The position numbers and the translations under genes were made by a program. DNA of 64,000 nucleotides. Origin: JAJDUF01 sp965214295. GTDB lineage: Bacteria; Chloroflexota; UBA11872; UBA12225; JAJDUF01. Below, piece after piece: positions 43,186-51,664 of this stretch. The stretch lies in the NCBI GenBank assembly GCA_965214295.1, contig OZ243944.1, positions 1,116,001 through 1,180,000 of the forward strand, written 5' to 3'. Under the pieces are notes generated by a model that was not told the origin of the DNA, ran no database searches, and saw only the letters and a list, made by a program, of their open reading frames with translations. Every line of letters begins with the position of its first letter. Position 1 is the stretch's first letter.

Positions 43186-45951
43186 TTAGTCACACGCATC
43201 CCTTGCGCCCAGTCTGCTGCCCGGGGGCGCCGGTAGAGCCACGTGGCCGGCCACCCAGCGCGGCCCGCCGGCCAGCGTCAGAGGGTGCTCGTTGCCGCTG
43301 TAGTCGCTCGCGGTCATGCCGTTACCGTCGTCGAAGTGCCAACCCGCCACCAGGTCCGCATCCGCCCCGCCAGACACGCCTCGCCCCGCGGCGTAGCGCG
43401 CCGCCACCTCGCTCGCCGTCAACGCCCGGCGGTAGATCCGCAACTCGTCCAACTCGCCGCCACCGAAAAGGTTGGTACCCCCACGGCTCATCAGCGCCAG
43501 CGTACCCGTACCGAACACGCCAGTGACATTGTCCGTATTCGGGTGGCCAACTAGCGTAAGCTGAACGCCGTTATGGTAGACCGTAATCGTCGGCGGGCTG
43601 CCCCGATCCATGATGACGACTAGATGCTGCCACGGTGTTTCCAGCACGTCGTTATACCAAACACCCCACCGTATTCCGCCGGTCCCATCGAGGTACACGC
43701 CTAAATTCCCCGGCGTACTGCTCATGCGTAAAATCCAGCGGTTATGCCCGGCCGTAAATTCCAACAGTCGCCCATAAGGGCCAGAAGTGCTCGGCGCCCG
43801 CACCCAAAAGTCCACGCTCACTACGCTGGTGTCGCTGAGGTCCAAATCCACGGTCGCCGTGTCGTCCACCCCGTCGAAGGCCAGCGCGGTGCCCGGGGCC
43901 GGGGGTACCGGCCGTGCCACGTGGCCGTCCTCCCAGCACAACTCGCCGCGTTCCTGCACATTCCTGACCGTCAGCGTATCCAGTGTCTTGGGAGCCAACC
44001 TGACCGCTGCTTTGACGTGCCCCCTGGCAACTGCCAGGTACTCCGGCTTCCGAGCGGCGGTGGCCTGGTAGAACTGGGCCAGCGTGACCTGGAGGCGCCA
44101 GCTCTCCGGCTCGGCCGCTAGCCCCTGCTGCCCTACTGCTGTGACTAGGTCCACCGCCGGCTCGAACTCTGCCTCGGGCAGGGTGCCGATGCCCTTGGCC
44201 GTTGCGGTGATCATGTAGATTCTGGGATAGTTGGCAAGTCCAGGGAACCGTTCGATGGACCGGTTGAAGTACGTGACCTGCTCGGCCCAGGAGGTGGTGG
44301 CGGTCCGCGCCTGCAACACCGCCGCTGCCGCTGCGTAGAGCCGGACATTGAGCAGGAGCAGTGACCCAACGGTCACGGCAGCTACCACCAGGACCAACAG
44401 GGTTGCTCCCCAGGACGTGCGTAGTAGCCCGACCAGCGGGCCAGTGGCCAGTGGCCCGTAGCTAGTGGCTAGTGACGGCTGGCGACTAACCCGGCCACTG
44501 GCCCGCTGCTGTGTTGCCGCTGCGTCGTGTCTACGCACCCATCCTTCCTCGGACATCACGAACGCCACGAGAATCGCGAACAACATCATCGTTGTCGGCG
44601 TTTCGAACGAGACGAGGTTCTGCACGAAGTAGGCCACCAGTGTAGCACCCAACAACGAGACGAACATCCGGTCATAACTCTGTCTGCGCCGCAACGAGCG
44701 GATCACGACTGCGGCCATGGCTCCCCATATCAGCAGGTAGCTCAACAAGCCGCTGGCGCCCGTCGTAGTAATTGTCTCCACGACTTTGTTGTGCGCCTGA
44801 TCAAATCGCTGATCAACACCGGACTCTGCGTCGAAGTATCGGCCCCAGGCAACGATGAAGTTCTCGGGCCCCCAGCCAAGGAGCGGCTTATCCAAGTACG
44901 CCCTCAGCCCCGCACCGGTCGCTACGGCACGGCCCTGGGCACTCCCGATTGAGATTGAAGTCAGCCGCTGCATCATCGCGCTGGACTCCACGAGCGGATC
45001 AAGTATGGGACTCGATCTGGCAACGATGAAGAACGTGACGGCGGCGATAGCCGCTACCAAAATCCCGTAGCTGGCCCACCGTAAGGCTGGCAACACCTGC
45101 CGATTGAGATGGCCAAGAGCAAACGCGATCATCCCCACGACAAGGCCGAGAGCAGCCCCCCGGGAGGCAGTCAGCCACAGCGCCCACAGGCTAACCAGAA
45201 TCGCCAATACCCAAAATGCTCTCAGCCATGGCCAGTAGTCGAACCTTGGATTCCGGCGCTTCGACCGGCGGTGGCGGCGACGTGTATCCGTGCCTCGGCG
45301 CCTCTGCTGCACCCGCTCCGGGTCTTGATGTCCCAGTGATTGGAGGAGCAGACTCAGACCGATTATGGCGCTTACCGAGGTGTATGTGCCCATGTATATC
45401 GGGTTGCCCACGGTAGACGCCAGCCGTTCCGGACTCTCCCATAGCAGCCAGGCCTGGTCCCAGAGGCCGTAGTATTGGCCTAGGCCCAGCGCGGACACCA
45501 ACGCGCACAACGCCAGGTTTATTGTGAACAGTAGCCGCCAATCCGCAAATGTCCGGAAGGTCGACCCGGCCACCACTATGAAGGCGAACCAATGCGCCAG
45601 ATCAACGACCCCCTGCATCCTTTCGTAAGTGGACCACAGGCTCCTGACCAAACTCACGCCCGCGAAAGCGGCTAGTGTCGAAACCAGCAGCCAGAGGCCA
45701 AAGGCCAGCAACACCCAGGATTTGGTCGGTCTGTGCTGCGGATAGAAAAAGATCAAGAGCAGCCACAGGGCCAACGTGACCTCGATGACCATACGGGCGA
45801 AGAGCGCCTTCCCCACTACGAATGGGAATAGCGTCCCCGGTGTCACGATCAGAGGTACAACCAAAACCAGCAATACGCCGGCTCTCACCACCCAGAGCAA
45901 GAGTTGGTCGGCACCCCTCCGGCTGGCGCTGCGGGGCACCCGTCGGCTCAT
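43186..45951 (-). CDS. O-antigen ligase-like protein with a C-terminal LamG domain
   Basis: 921 aa. Residues 1-480 contain about twelve membrane helices and the Wzy/WaaL-type pattern (WALWLTASRGAALGLVVGM; LLGWGPENFIVAWGRYFD in the large loop). Residues 500-680 are an extracytoplasmic helical region with two Trp/Tyr-rich repeats, possibly TPR-like. Residues 687-865 form a LamG/concanavalin-like jelly roll: LAFDGVDDTATVDL, VSVDFWVRAP, ILRMSSTPGNLGVYLDG and LDELRIYRRALTASEV. ATG at 45951 (GGAAG upstream) was preferred to the open frame that reaches 46233. An R3 repeat lies in frame near residue 490. It probably ligates or polymerises a lipid-linked glycan; the LamG part may bind it. Confidence 0.8.
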   Translation of the reverse strand: MSRRVPRSASRRGADQLLLWVVRAGVLLVLVVPLIVTPGTLFPFVVGKALFARMVIEVTLALWLLLIFFYPQHRPTKSWVLLAFGLWLLVSTLAAFAGVSLVRSLWSTYERMQGVVDLAHWFAFIVVAGSTFRTFADWRLLFTINLALCALVSALGLGQYYGLWDQAWLLWESPERLASTVGNPIYMGTYTSVSAIIGLSLLLQSLGHQDPERVQQRRRGTDTRRRHRRSKRRNPRFDYWPWLRAFWVLAILVSLWALWLTASRGAALGLVVGMIAFALGHLNRQVLPALRWASYGILVAAIAAVTFFIVARSSPILDPLVESSAMMQRLTSISIGSAQGRAVATGAGLRAYLDKPLLGWGPENFIVAWGRYFDAESGVDQRFDQAHNKVVETITTTGASGLLSYLLIWGAMAAVVIRSLRRRQSYDRMFVSLLGATLVAYFVQNLVSFETPTTMMLFAILVAFVMSEEGWVRRHDAAATQQRASGRVSRQPSLATSYGPLATGPLVGLLRTSWGATLLVLVVAAVTVGSLLLLNVRLYAAAAAVLQARTATTSWAEQVTYFNRSIERFPGLANYPRIYMITATAKGIGTLPEAEFEPAVDLVTAVGQQGLAAEPESWRLQVTLAQFYQATAARKPEYLAVARGHVKAAVRLAPKTLDTLTVRNVQERGELCWEDGHVARPVPPAPGTALAFDGVDDTATVDLDLSDTSVVSVDFWVRAPSTSGPYGRLLEFTAGHNRWILRMSSTPGNLGVYLDGTGGIRWGVWYNDVLETPWQHLVVIMDRGSPPTITVYHNGVQLTLVGHPNTDNVTGVFGTGTLALMSRGGTNLFGGGELDELRIYRRALTASEVAARYAAGRGVSGGADADLVAGWHFDDGNGMTASDYSGNEHPLTLAGGPRWVAGHVALPAPPGSRLGARDACD
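44432..44511. repeat. R3 iterated repeat inside the O-antigen ligase gene
   Basis: About 80 bp of GGCCAGTGGCCAGTGGCCC and CTAGTGGCTAGTGACGGC units, read in frame as a Ser/Arg/Gly/Thr-rich loop between a membrane helix and the extracytoplasmic domain. Confidence 0.7.
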
Positions 45952-46478
45952 CGAGGTGGCTTCCAGGTGCTCATGGCTTGCCCGGCGTCGGCTGAGGTTC
46001 TGCCAATCGCGTAGTGATCGCCGAGAGCAAGCGGATAGCTGCACGTATCGTCCATGAGGCACATTTATAGCAGCCTGCGCGTGCCGACTGCCATACCTAG
46101 CGCCAACTATTGCCATCGACAAGTGTCTCCGCGCCGGCACCGCGTCTGCCAATACGCGACCGGTCAAGATACGGGACTCCGGCGATCTCGCGGCGACGTC
46201 AGAATCACCCCTGCAGGTGGCACTCCGCACCACATGCGCTGAACATGACCGCCGGAGGAACGTGCGCTCTCTGGACTGTGACTTGTGCCGCAGTCCAGCC
46301 CACCTAACACCCTATTTTTGTGTCAATGCCGGTGGAGGGTCAGGCGCGACCGAAGGGCCGGCTCCTTTGGCTACGACCTGTGCTAGAATCTGCGCTCCGT
46401 GAAGCAAAATCGTGCCTGGCTTACCCGCGCGGCCTGGCCGAGCCGCGAATTGTATGCAACCGCGAGGAAACGAGCACC
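45952..46478. other. Divergent intergenic region upstream of sat/cysC
   Basis: 527 bp without a supportable gene. On the + strand an extended -10 (TGCTAGAAT, 46381-46389) could drive the sulfate gene with an 80-90 nt leader. On the - strand TGCTATAAA (46064-46072) could drive the O-antigen ligase. Neither has an obvious -35. Confidence 0.45.
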
Positions 46479-48263
46479 ATGACCGACCACTCGGCCCAAG
46501 GAGTTATCATCCCCCCCTACGGCGGGAGCCTGGTGAACCTGCTGGTACCTCCGGAGGACAGAGGGCGCCTCGAAGAGCACGCTGGTCGCCTGCCGTCCAT
46601 CCAGCTTTCGGATCGGGCAGTCTGTGACCTAGAGCTGCTGACCACCGGGGGGTTCTCTCCACTCGACAGATTCATGGGCAGCGAAAGCCACGCGCGGGTC
46701 CTGGAAGAGATGCGTCTGGCCGACGGACACCTCGCACCGATCCCGGTCACACTTCCGGTCGAGCGGGAGGACGTACACCTGGATCAAGAGGTCACGCTCC
46801 GCAATGCCAAGAACGACCTCCTGGCGATCATGACGGTCGAGGAAGCCTACGAGTGGGATCAGCGGGAGGTCGCCCGGAAGGTCTTTGGCACCGAGGACGA
46901 GCGGCACCCGCTCGTCGCCGAGATGGGTCGCTGGGGGCCCGTCAACATCTCGGGGCGGCTGCGCGTGTTGAACCTCCCACAGCACTTCGATTTCCGTGAC
47001 CTGCGCCTGACCCCGGGGCAGTGCCGGGCACGGCTTGAGGAGCTTGGGATCGGCAATGTGGTTGCGTTCCAGACCCGCAACCCGCTGCATCGCGTCCACG
47101 AGGAGCTGACCAAGCGTGCCACGCGGGCCGTACAGGGCGTGCTGCTCCTGCACCCGGTCGTCGGCCTCACCAAGCCCGGCGACATTGACCATTACACCAG
47201 GGTCCGTACGTACCGGGCGCTGGCCGAGAGCTACGAGGCCAAGCGCATCGTACTGGCGCTGCTGCCGCTGGCTATGCGGATGGGCGGCCCCCGCGAGGCC
47301 CTGTGGCACGCGATCATCCGGCGCAATCACGGGGCGAACCAGCTAATCCTGGGCAGAGATCACGCGGGACCGGGCAACGACTCGTCGGGCCGACCCTTCT
47401 ACGGCCCGTACGACGCGCAAGAGCTGGTCGAAGCATACAGCGACGAGGTCGGAGTGCGGGTCGTCCCCTTCAAGGAGTTGGTTTACCTACCGGAAGAGGA
47501 CCGGTACGAGGAGGCGTCCAAGATCGCTCCCGGCACGGCAACCGCGTCGCTCTCCGGGACTCAAGTGCGCGAGGAGTACCTGAAAAACGGCACGAGGCTA
47601 CCGGATTGGTTTACCCGCCCCGAGGTAGCCGAGATTCTCGCCGAGAGTTATCCGCCGCGCTATCGGCAGGGTGCCTGCGTCTGGTTCACCGGACTCAGCG
47701 GGTCCGGCAAGTCCACGACGGCCGAGGTCCTGACGGTGCTGCTCATGGAGTGCGGCCGCTACGTATCGGTGCTGGATGGAGACGTTGTACGCACTCATCT
47801 CTCCAAGGGGCTGGGTTTCAGCAGAGAGGACCGAGATACGAACATCTTGCGGATCGGTTTTGTGGCCGCAGAGGTCGTCCGGGCGGGAGGTATCGCTGTC
47901 TGCGCTGCCGTCAGTCCCTACAGGGCAACCCGTAATGCGGTGCGGAACATGGTCGGCGCCGACCGTTTCGTCGAGGTGTTCGTCAACACGCCGCTGCGGG
48001 TGTGCGAGGAACGCGATACCAAGGGTATGTACGCCAAGGCGCGGCGGGGCGAGCTCAAGAACTTCACCGGTATTGACGATCCGTACGAGGCGCCGACGAA
48101 CCCGGGGCTGGAGATCGAGACTACTACGAAAAGTCCTGAAGATAATGCCCGCCTCATCCTAGAGACACTCCAGCGGCGGGGTTTTGTGCGGCCTATCGCG
48201 CGAGCGCCTAGCGGAGTAGTGGCGCGCCAAGCAGGCGCCTCTCCGCGGAGCGCCGCCCCGTAG
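46479..48263 (+). CDS. Bifunctional sulfate adenylyltransferase / APS kinase
   Basis: 594 aa fusion that activates sulfate to APS and then PAPS. The N-terminal ATP sulfurylase (about residues 1-390) has QTRNPLHRVHEELT (HxxH active site) near residue 195 and LILGRDHAGPGND. The C-terminal APS kinase (about 395-575) has the P-loop GLSGSGKST, then DGDVVRTHLSKGLGFSREDR, NILRIGFVA and YEAPTNPGLEIET. The N-terminus is taken at ATG 46479 (GAGGAAA upstream); the frame is open to 46320. Free PAPS may serve sulfation of surface glycans or cysteine synthesis; no cys gene is adjacent. The tRNA gene lies after it in the opposite direction. Confidence 0.93.
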   Translation: MTDHSAQGVIIPPYGGSLVNLLVPPEDRGRLEEHAGRLPSIQLSDRAVCDLELLTTGGFSPLDRFMGSESHARVLEEMRLADGHLAPIPVTLPVEREDVHLDQEVTLRNAKNDLLAIMTVEEAYEWDQREVARKVFGTEDERHPLVAEMGRWGPVNISGRLRVLNLPQHFDFRDLRLTPGQCRARLEELGIGNVVAFQTRNPLHRVHEELTKRATRAVQGVLLLHPVVGLTKPGDIDHYTRVRTYRALAESYEAKRIVLALLPLAMRMGGPREALWHAIIRRNHGANQLILGRDHAGPGNDSSGRPFYGPYDAQELVEAYSDEVGVRVVPFKELVYLPEEDRYEEASKIAPGTATASLSGTQVREEYLKNGTRLPDWFTRPEVAEILAESYPPRYRQGACVWFTGLSGSGKSTTAEVLTVLLMECGRYVSVLDGDVVRTHLSKGLGFSREDRDTNILRIGFVAAEVVRAGGIAVCAAVSPYRATRNAVRNMVGADRFVEVFVNTPLRVCEERDTKGMYAKARRGELKNFTGIDDPYEAPTNPGLEIETTTKSPEDNARLILETLQRRGFVRPIARAPSGVVARQAGASPRSAAP

Positions 48264-48369
48264 CGGCAACCCAGGCCCCGGAGAGGCCGCGGCGGGGACC
48301 AAGAGTGGACATCCAGCGGCGCCATAGTAGCGCACTTACCGGGTAGTACTACCCAAACCAGGTAAGGAA

Positions 48370-48447
48370 TGGTCCCAGGGGCTGGACTCGAACCAGCGAC
48401 CAACGGTTTTACAGACCGCCGCTCTATACCAACTGAGCTACCCTGGG
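48370..48447 (-). tRNA. tRNA-Tyr (GTA), type I shape with C1:G72
   Basis: 75 nt plus an encoded CCA (48370-48372). Acceptor CCCAGGG/CCCTGGG, D arm GCTC...GAGC, anticodon arm GCGGT-CTGTAAA-ACCGT, variable loop TGGTC, T arm GCTGG-TTCGAGT-CCAGC, discriminator A73. In the seven-base loop the anticodon is GTA (48410-48412), giving tyrosine. The usual bacterial tRNA-Tyr has a long variable arm and a G1:C72 pair. This one has a 5-nt variable loop and C1:G72, as in archaea and eukaryotes. Reading the loop one base earlier would give tRNA-Thr (TGT), but the 7-nt loop with T33 argues against it. Confidence 0.85.
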
Positions 48448-48633
48448 TGGCGAGAGCACCTCATTCTACCAGGAATCGTACTGCCGGCGTCCATGAGAGG
48501 CACCCCTACGCCACACTGCGGACGCGCAGCCGGTGCGGTAGACTTGGTGCCAGGGAGAGCAAGGTCGCCGGTATGTACGTCCACGGTGCCGCCGAGCACG
48601 ACACACCTGGCATGCTGGGATACGGAGGGAGCG

Positions 48634-48948
48634 ATGACACCGGAACTGGTGGCGATTCTGAGCGTCGGCGTGGCGATCCTAGCCGTCTTGGTAGTCTCGG
48701 CGCAACGCACCGATAAGCGTTTCGAGCAGTTGGAAGCGCGGCTAGAATCCCGCTTTTCCCAAGTAGATAGCCGCTTTGATCAAATGGAGGAACGGCAGGA
48801 AGCACGCTTTTCCCAGATTGATAGCCGCTTCGAGCGACTAGAACGGCACCTCAGCGCACGGATGGCGGCCCTGGAGCAACGCCAAGCACGGCTGGAAGGG
48901 CTGTTGGACGGCCTCCGGGAGGCGCTGTTCGAGCGTGCCGTCCGTTAG
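48634..48948 (+). CDS. Small membrane-anchored coiled-coil protein
   Basis: 104 aa. The N-terminal hydrophobic helix is residues 4-21 (ELVAILSVGVAILAVLVV), followed by SAQRTDK and about 80 residues of heptad-like charged coiled coil with three FSQ(V/I)DSRF-like repeats. It ends LEGLLDGLREALFERAVR. The same SAQRTDK and LEGLLDGLREALFERA sequences recur in the 50840-50998 protein on the other strand. ATG is preceded by GGAGGGAGCG. Function unknown. Confidence 0.65.
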   Translation: MTPELVAILSVGVAILAVLVVSAQRTDKRFEQLEARLESRFSQVDSRFDQMEERQEARFSQIDSRFERLERHLSARMAALEQRQARLEGLLDGLREALFERAVR

Positions 48949-49026
48949 GCTGGGGGTACCGGCCGACTGACTGACCGCGGCCGGCGCATACCCACGGGGA
49001 ATTTCGAGCAGGAAGGAACCCAGGAC

Positions 49027-50769
49027 ATGCTTACTGTCACTACCCCCACGTCGCCGCCAGCCTGGGCATTGCTGGAACGTGAACTGATCTGCGCTGCCTC
49101 CGAGGCAGTAGCAGCCTTCTATGACCACTACTTCGACGAGCGCGGCTACCTGCTCTGCGTGCCCCGCTGGGGCGGCGACGACGGCCCCGATGATGCCGCG
49201 GAAAACATCGCGAACTGGCCTGAGCTACACGCCCTCGGAGCACCGGATACCATCCTGGAGCTGTACAAGCGGGGCTGGGAAGGCCATCTGCGCCAATACA
49301 CCGCAGCCAAGACGGTGGAGGTGCCACTCGCACGGGAAGGGATGTACTTCAGAGAGTTCCCGACCCAGTTCGATTGGATGCACAACGGCGAGGGGTATAC
49401 GGCCTTTTTCCTGCAAGGCCTCGCCGATCCCTATGACCGAGCGTTGCTGGACCGGACCAGGCGCTTTGCCAGCTTCTACATGGACGAGGACCCGCTGGCC
49501 AAGAACTACGACCCGGAGCACAAGCTCATCCGCAGCATGTTCAACGGCAGTCGGGGGCCGCTGCTCCGCAAAACGTCGGGGCTGGACTGGGCCGGCGATC
49601 CGATTGAGGTCGAGGGCCGGTTTCGACCACTCCACGGCGAGCGCAGCTACGAGGAGATGGTCGCTCACTTCAAGGATTACAACGACGTGGTCGGCGACAA
49701 CCCGACCAACTTGGCGACGACCGTGCTGGCCTTCAATGCCTACGCCCACACCGGCGAAAAGAAGTGTCGGAATTGGCTGCTGGAGTACGTGGACGCTTGG
49801 GTCGAACGGACCCAAGCCAACGGCGGCATCATCCCCAGCAACGTCGGACTCGATGGCACCATCGGCGGCGCCTGTGACGGGAAATGGTACGGCGGGGTCT
49901 ACGGGTGGGGCTTTACGGTCGTCGTGCCGCAAACGGGCACCCTGGCACATCGTCCCTATTTCCACCGTTGTCCCTATGGATTTGGCAATGCGCTGCTCCT
50001 CACCGGCGACCAACGCTACGTGGATGTCTGGCGCGGCGTGATCGAGGCGGTCAATGCCAAGGCCAAGGAGGTCGCCGGCCAGCACTTGTATCCCCACATG
50101 CACGGCGATGACGGCTGGTACGACTACACGCCGGAGCCGTTCAACGTGGGCGCCTTGGAGGTCTACTACTGGTCCATGCAGCCGGCGGACCTGGACCGCG
50201 TGCTGATCCCTAGAGATGGCTGGGTAGCCTTCTTGGAAGGGCAAAATCCGGACTATCCGGAGACGGCGCTGCGGCACGATCTGGAGACGGTGCGCGAGCG
50301 TATGGCGCGGGTGCGCGCGGACACGGCAACCCCGGACACTCGCATGTCGGACGACCCGAATGGGAACAATCCGGCAATGGTGGGGACGTTGATCCAACTG
50401 ATGCTCGGTGGCCTGCCAACGCAGCATCACGGGCATCCGTTGCATTGCCGGGTGCGCTACTTCGACCCGGCGCGGCAGCGCGCCGGCATCCCGGAAGACG
50501 TGGCGGCGTTGGTAGAGACCCTGACCGCCGACGAGACGACGCTCCGGTTGGTCAACGTCAACCAAGTAGAGGCCAGAACGGTCGTCGTGCAGGGCGGCGC
50601 GTATGCCGAGCACCAAATTGAGCATGTGACACTGGATGGGCAGACAGTTCCAGTGGACAGAAGCTCGTTCTCGGTGCGTTTGGAGCCGGGCTGCGGCGCG
50701 CGCTTGGCGCTCACGATGCAGCGGTACGCCAACCAGCCAACGTTCACCTTCCCCTGGGATCGCACCTAA
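49027..50769 (+). CDS. Hypothetical protein, 580 aa, possible alpha/alpha-barrel glycoside hydrolase-like
   Basis: No family is recognised with confidence. The length, the many Trp/Tyr/His and the acidic patterns near residues 75-135 (MYFREFPTQFDWMHNGEGY) and 335-370 (YPHMHGDDGWYDYTPEPFN) recall (alpha/alpha)6-barrel glycan-degrading enzymes. The C-terminal 120 residues look like a beta-sandwich (YAEHQIEHVTLDGQTV, SFSVRLEPGCGARLAL). No signal peptide. ATG 49027. The coiled-coil proteins on both sides are similar to each other, which suggests a small mobile or duplicated module. Confidence 0.55.
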   Translation: MLTVTTPTSPPAWALLERELICAASEAVAAFYDHYFDERGYLLCVPRWGGDDGPDDAAENIANWPELHALGAPDTILELYKRGWEGHLRQYTAAKTVEVPLAREGMYFREFPTQFDWMHNGEGYTAFFLQGLADPYDRALLDRTRRFASFYMDEDPLAKNYDPEHKLIRSMFNGSRGPLLRKTSGLDWAGDPIEVEGRFRPLHGERSYEEMVAHFKDYNDVVGDNPTNLATTVLAFNAYAHTGEKKCRNWLLEYVDAWVERTQANGGIIPSNVGLDGTIGGACDGKWYGGVYGWGFTVVVPQTGTLAHRPYFHRCPYGFGNALLLTGDQRYVDVWRGVIEAVNAKAKEVAGQHLYPHMHGDDGWYDYTPEPFNVGALEVYYWSMQPADLDRVLIPRDGWVAFLEGQNPDYPETALRHDLETVRERMARVRADTATPDTRMSDDPNGNNPAMVGTLIQLMLGGLPTQHHGHPLHCRVRYFDPARQRAGIPEDVAALVETLTADETTLRLVNVNQVEARTVVVQGGAYAEHQIEHVTLDGQTVPVDRSSFSVRLEPGCGARLALTMQRYANQPTFTFPWDRT

Positions 50770-50839
50770 CCTCCTGGTCCCTTCCCTGACAGGGTGGGGG
50801 CGCGATGGCGGCAGGCGGCCGCTAGGCCGCTGGTCGGCT

Positions 50840-50998
50840 CTACACGCATGCGGCCCGCTCGAACAAGGCCTCGCGGAGGCCATCCAACAGCCCTTCCAGC
50901 CGGTCCAGCTGCTTATCGGTGCGTTGAGCGGACGCGACCAAGACTGCCGCTAGCACTATTCCCACGCCCAAGATCGTTAGGATTTCCGGGGTCGTCAC
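50840..50998 (-). CDS. Small membrane-anchored protein, paralogue of the 48634 gene
   Basis: 52 aa from GTG 50998: ILTILGVGIVLAAVLVASAQRTDK, then LDRLEGLLDGLREALFERAACV. It keeps the membrane helix and the C-terminal helix of the 104-aa paralogue but lacks the long coiled coil. The DNA is also alike: CTGGAAGGGCTGTTGGA..GGCCTCCG is nearly the same in both. It lies just after the 580-aa gene in inverted orientation. Confidence 0.55.
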   Translation of the reverse strand: MTTPEILTILGVGIVLAAVLVASAQRTDKQLDRLEGLLDGLREALFERAACV

Positions 50999-51026
50999 TA
51001 CCACCCCTTCCCGCCTCACCCCTTGG

Positions 51027-51482
51027 CTAGCGCCCGGTAAGCTCGCGCACGAGCTTGTTGACCTGGCCGAGGTCGGCGCGGCCACGCAGGGCGCGGGCGG
51101 CCGGCGGCATCACTTGGCGGAACTCGCGCCCGTGCTCGGCGATCAGCCGCTCGACCGTGGTGCGAATCTCATCCTCGGAGAGTTGGGCCGGCATATACTG
51201 TTCGAGCACCGCGATCATGGCCTGCTCTTTGGCAACCAACTCAGTCCGGGCAGCTTTCTCGGCGTATTCGAGCGCCTCGCGATGCGCGGCGATCTCTTTC
51301 CGCACGACGTTGAGCAGCGCCTCGTCGGATACGGCCTTGCCGGTCGGATCGCGCGGGCCGCGCTGCGAGATTTCATAGTTGACAATGGCAGCCCGCAGCA
51401 TGCGAATTGCAGCAACCGCGTGCTCGTTGCGTGCGAGCATCGCCGCACGTAAGTCGGCCACGACCTGTTCTCGTAAGCTCAT
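51027..51482 (-). CDS. yqeY: GatB/YqeY domain protein
   Basis: 151 aa with the YqeY pattern: MSLREQVVADLRAAMLARNEHAVAAIRMLRAA at the N-terminus and the helical GatB-tail-like domain (LIAEHGREFRQVMPPAARALRGRADLGQVNKLVREL) at the C-terminus. Its role is unclear; the domain resembles the tRNA-binding tail of GatB, which fits a genome with a non-discriminating AspRS. ATG 51482. Confidence 0.88.
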   Translation of the reverse strand: MSLREQVVADLRAAMLARNEHAVAAIRMLRAAIVNYEISQRGPRDPTGKAVSDEALLNVVRKEIAAHREALEYAEKAARTELVAKEQAMIAVLEQYMPAQLSEDEIRTTVERLIAEHGREFRQVMPPAARALRGRADLGQVNKLVRELTGR

Positions 51483-51664
51483 CGCTACACCTCTTGGCTC
51501 AACGTTCCACTACTCCCACCGCACAGCGCGCATGTCCCTCCCGAGAGCACAACACCCGGCCCGGTGAGCGCCACGACTGCTGTCGCAAGACGGCCGGTCC
51601 CACCTCAGCGCAGTTTCCCGGACGGCCGGCCAAACGGTAGAATAACACAGAGGACTGCTGCTCC

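Noticed and set aside
46300..46478. Possible riboswitch upstream of the sulfate activation gene
   Set aside because: No SAM, cobalamin or other riboswitch core could be traced; only an extended -10 element is visible.
48369..48716. Open frame beginning MVPGAGLEPATNGF over the tRNA
   Set aside because: This is the well-known spurious translation of antisense tRNA sequence.
49225..50883. A 552-residue antisense frame over the 580-aa gene
   Set aside because: Low-complexity shadow translation; the + strand frame has a good start, stop and neighbour spacing.
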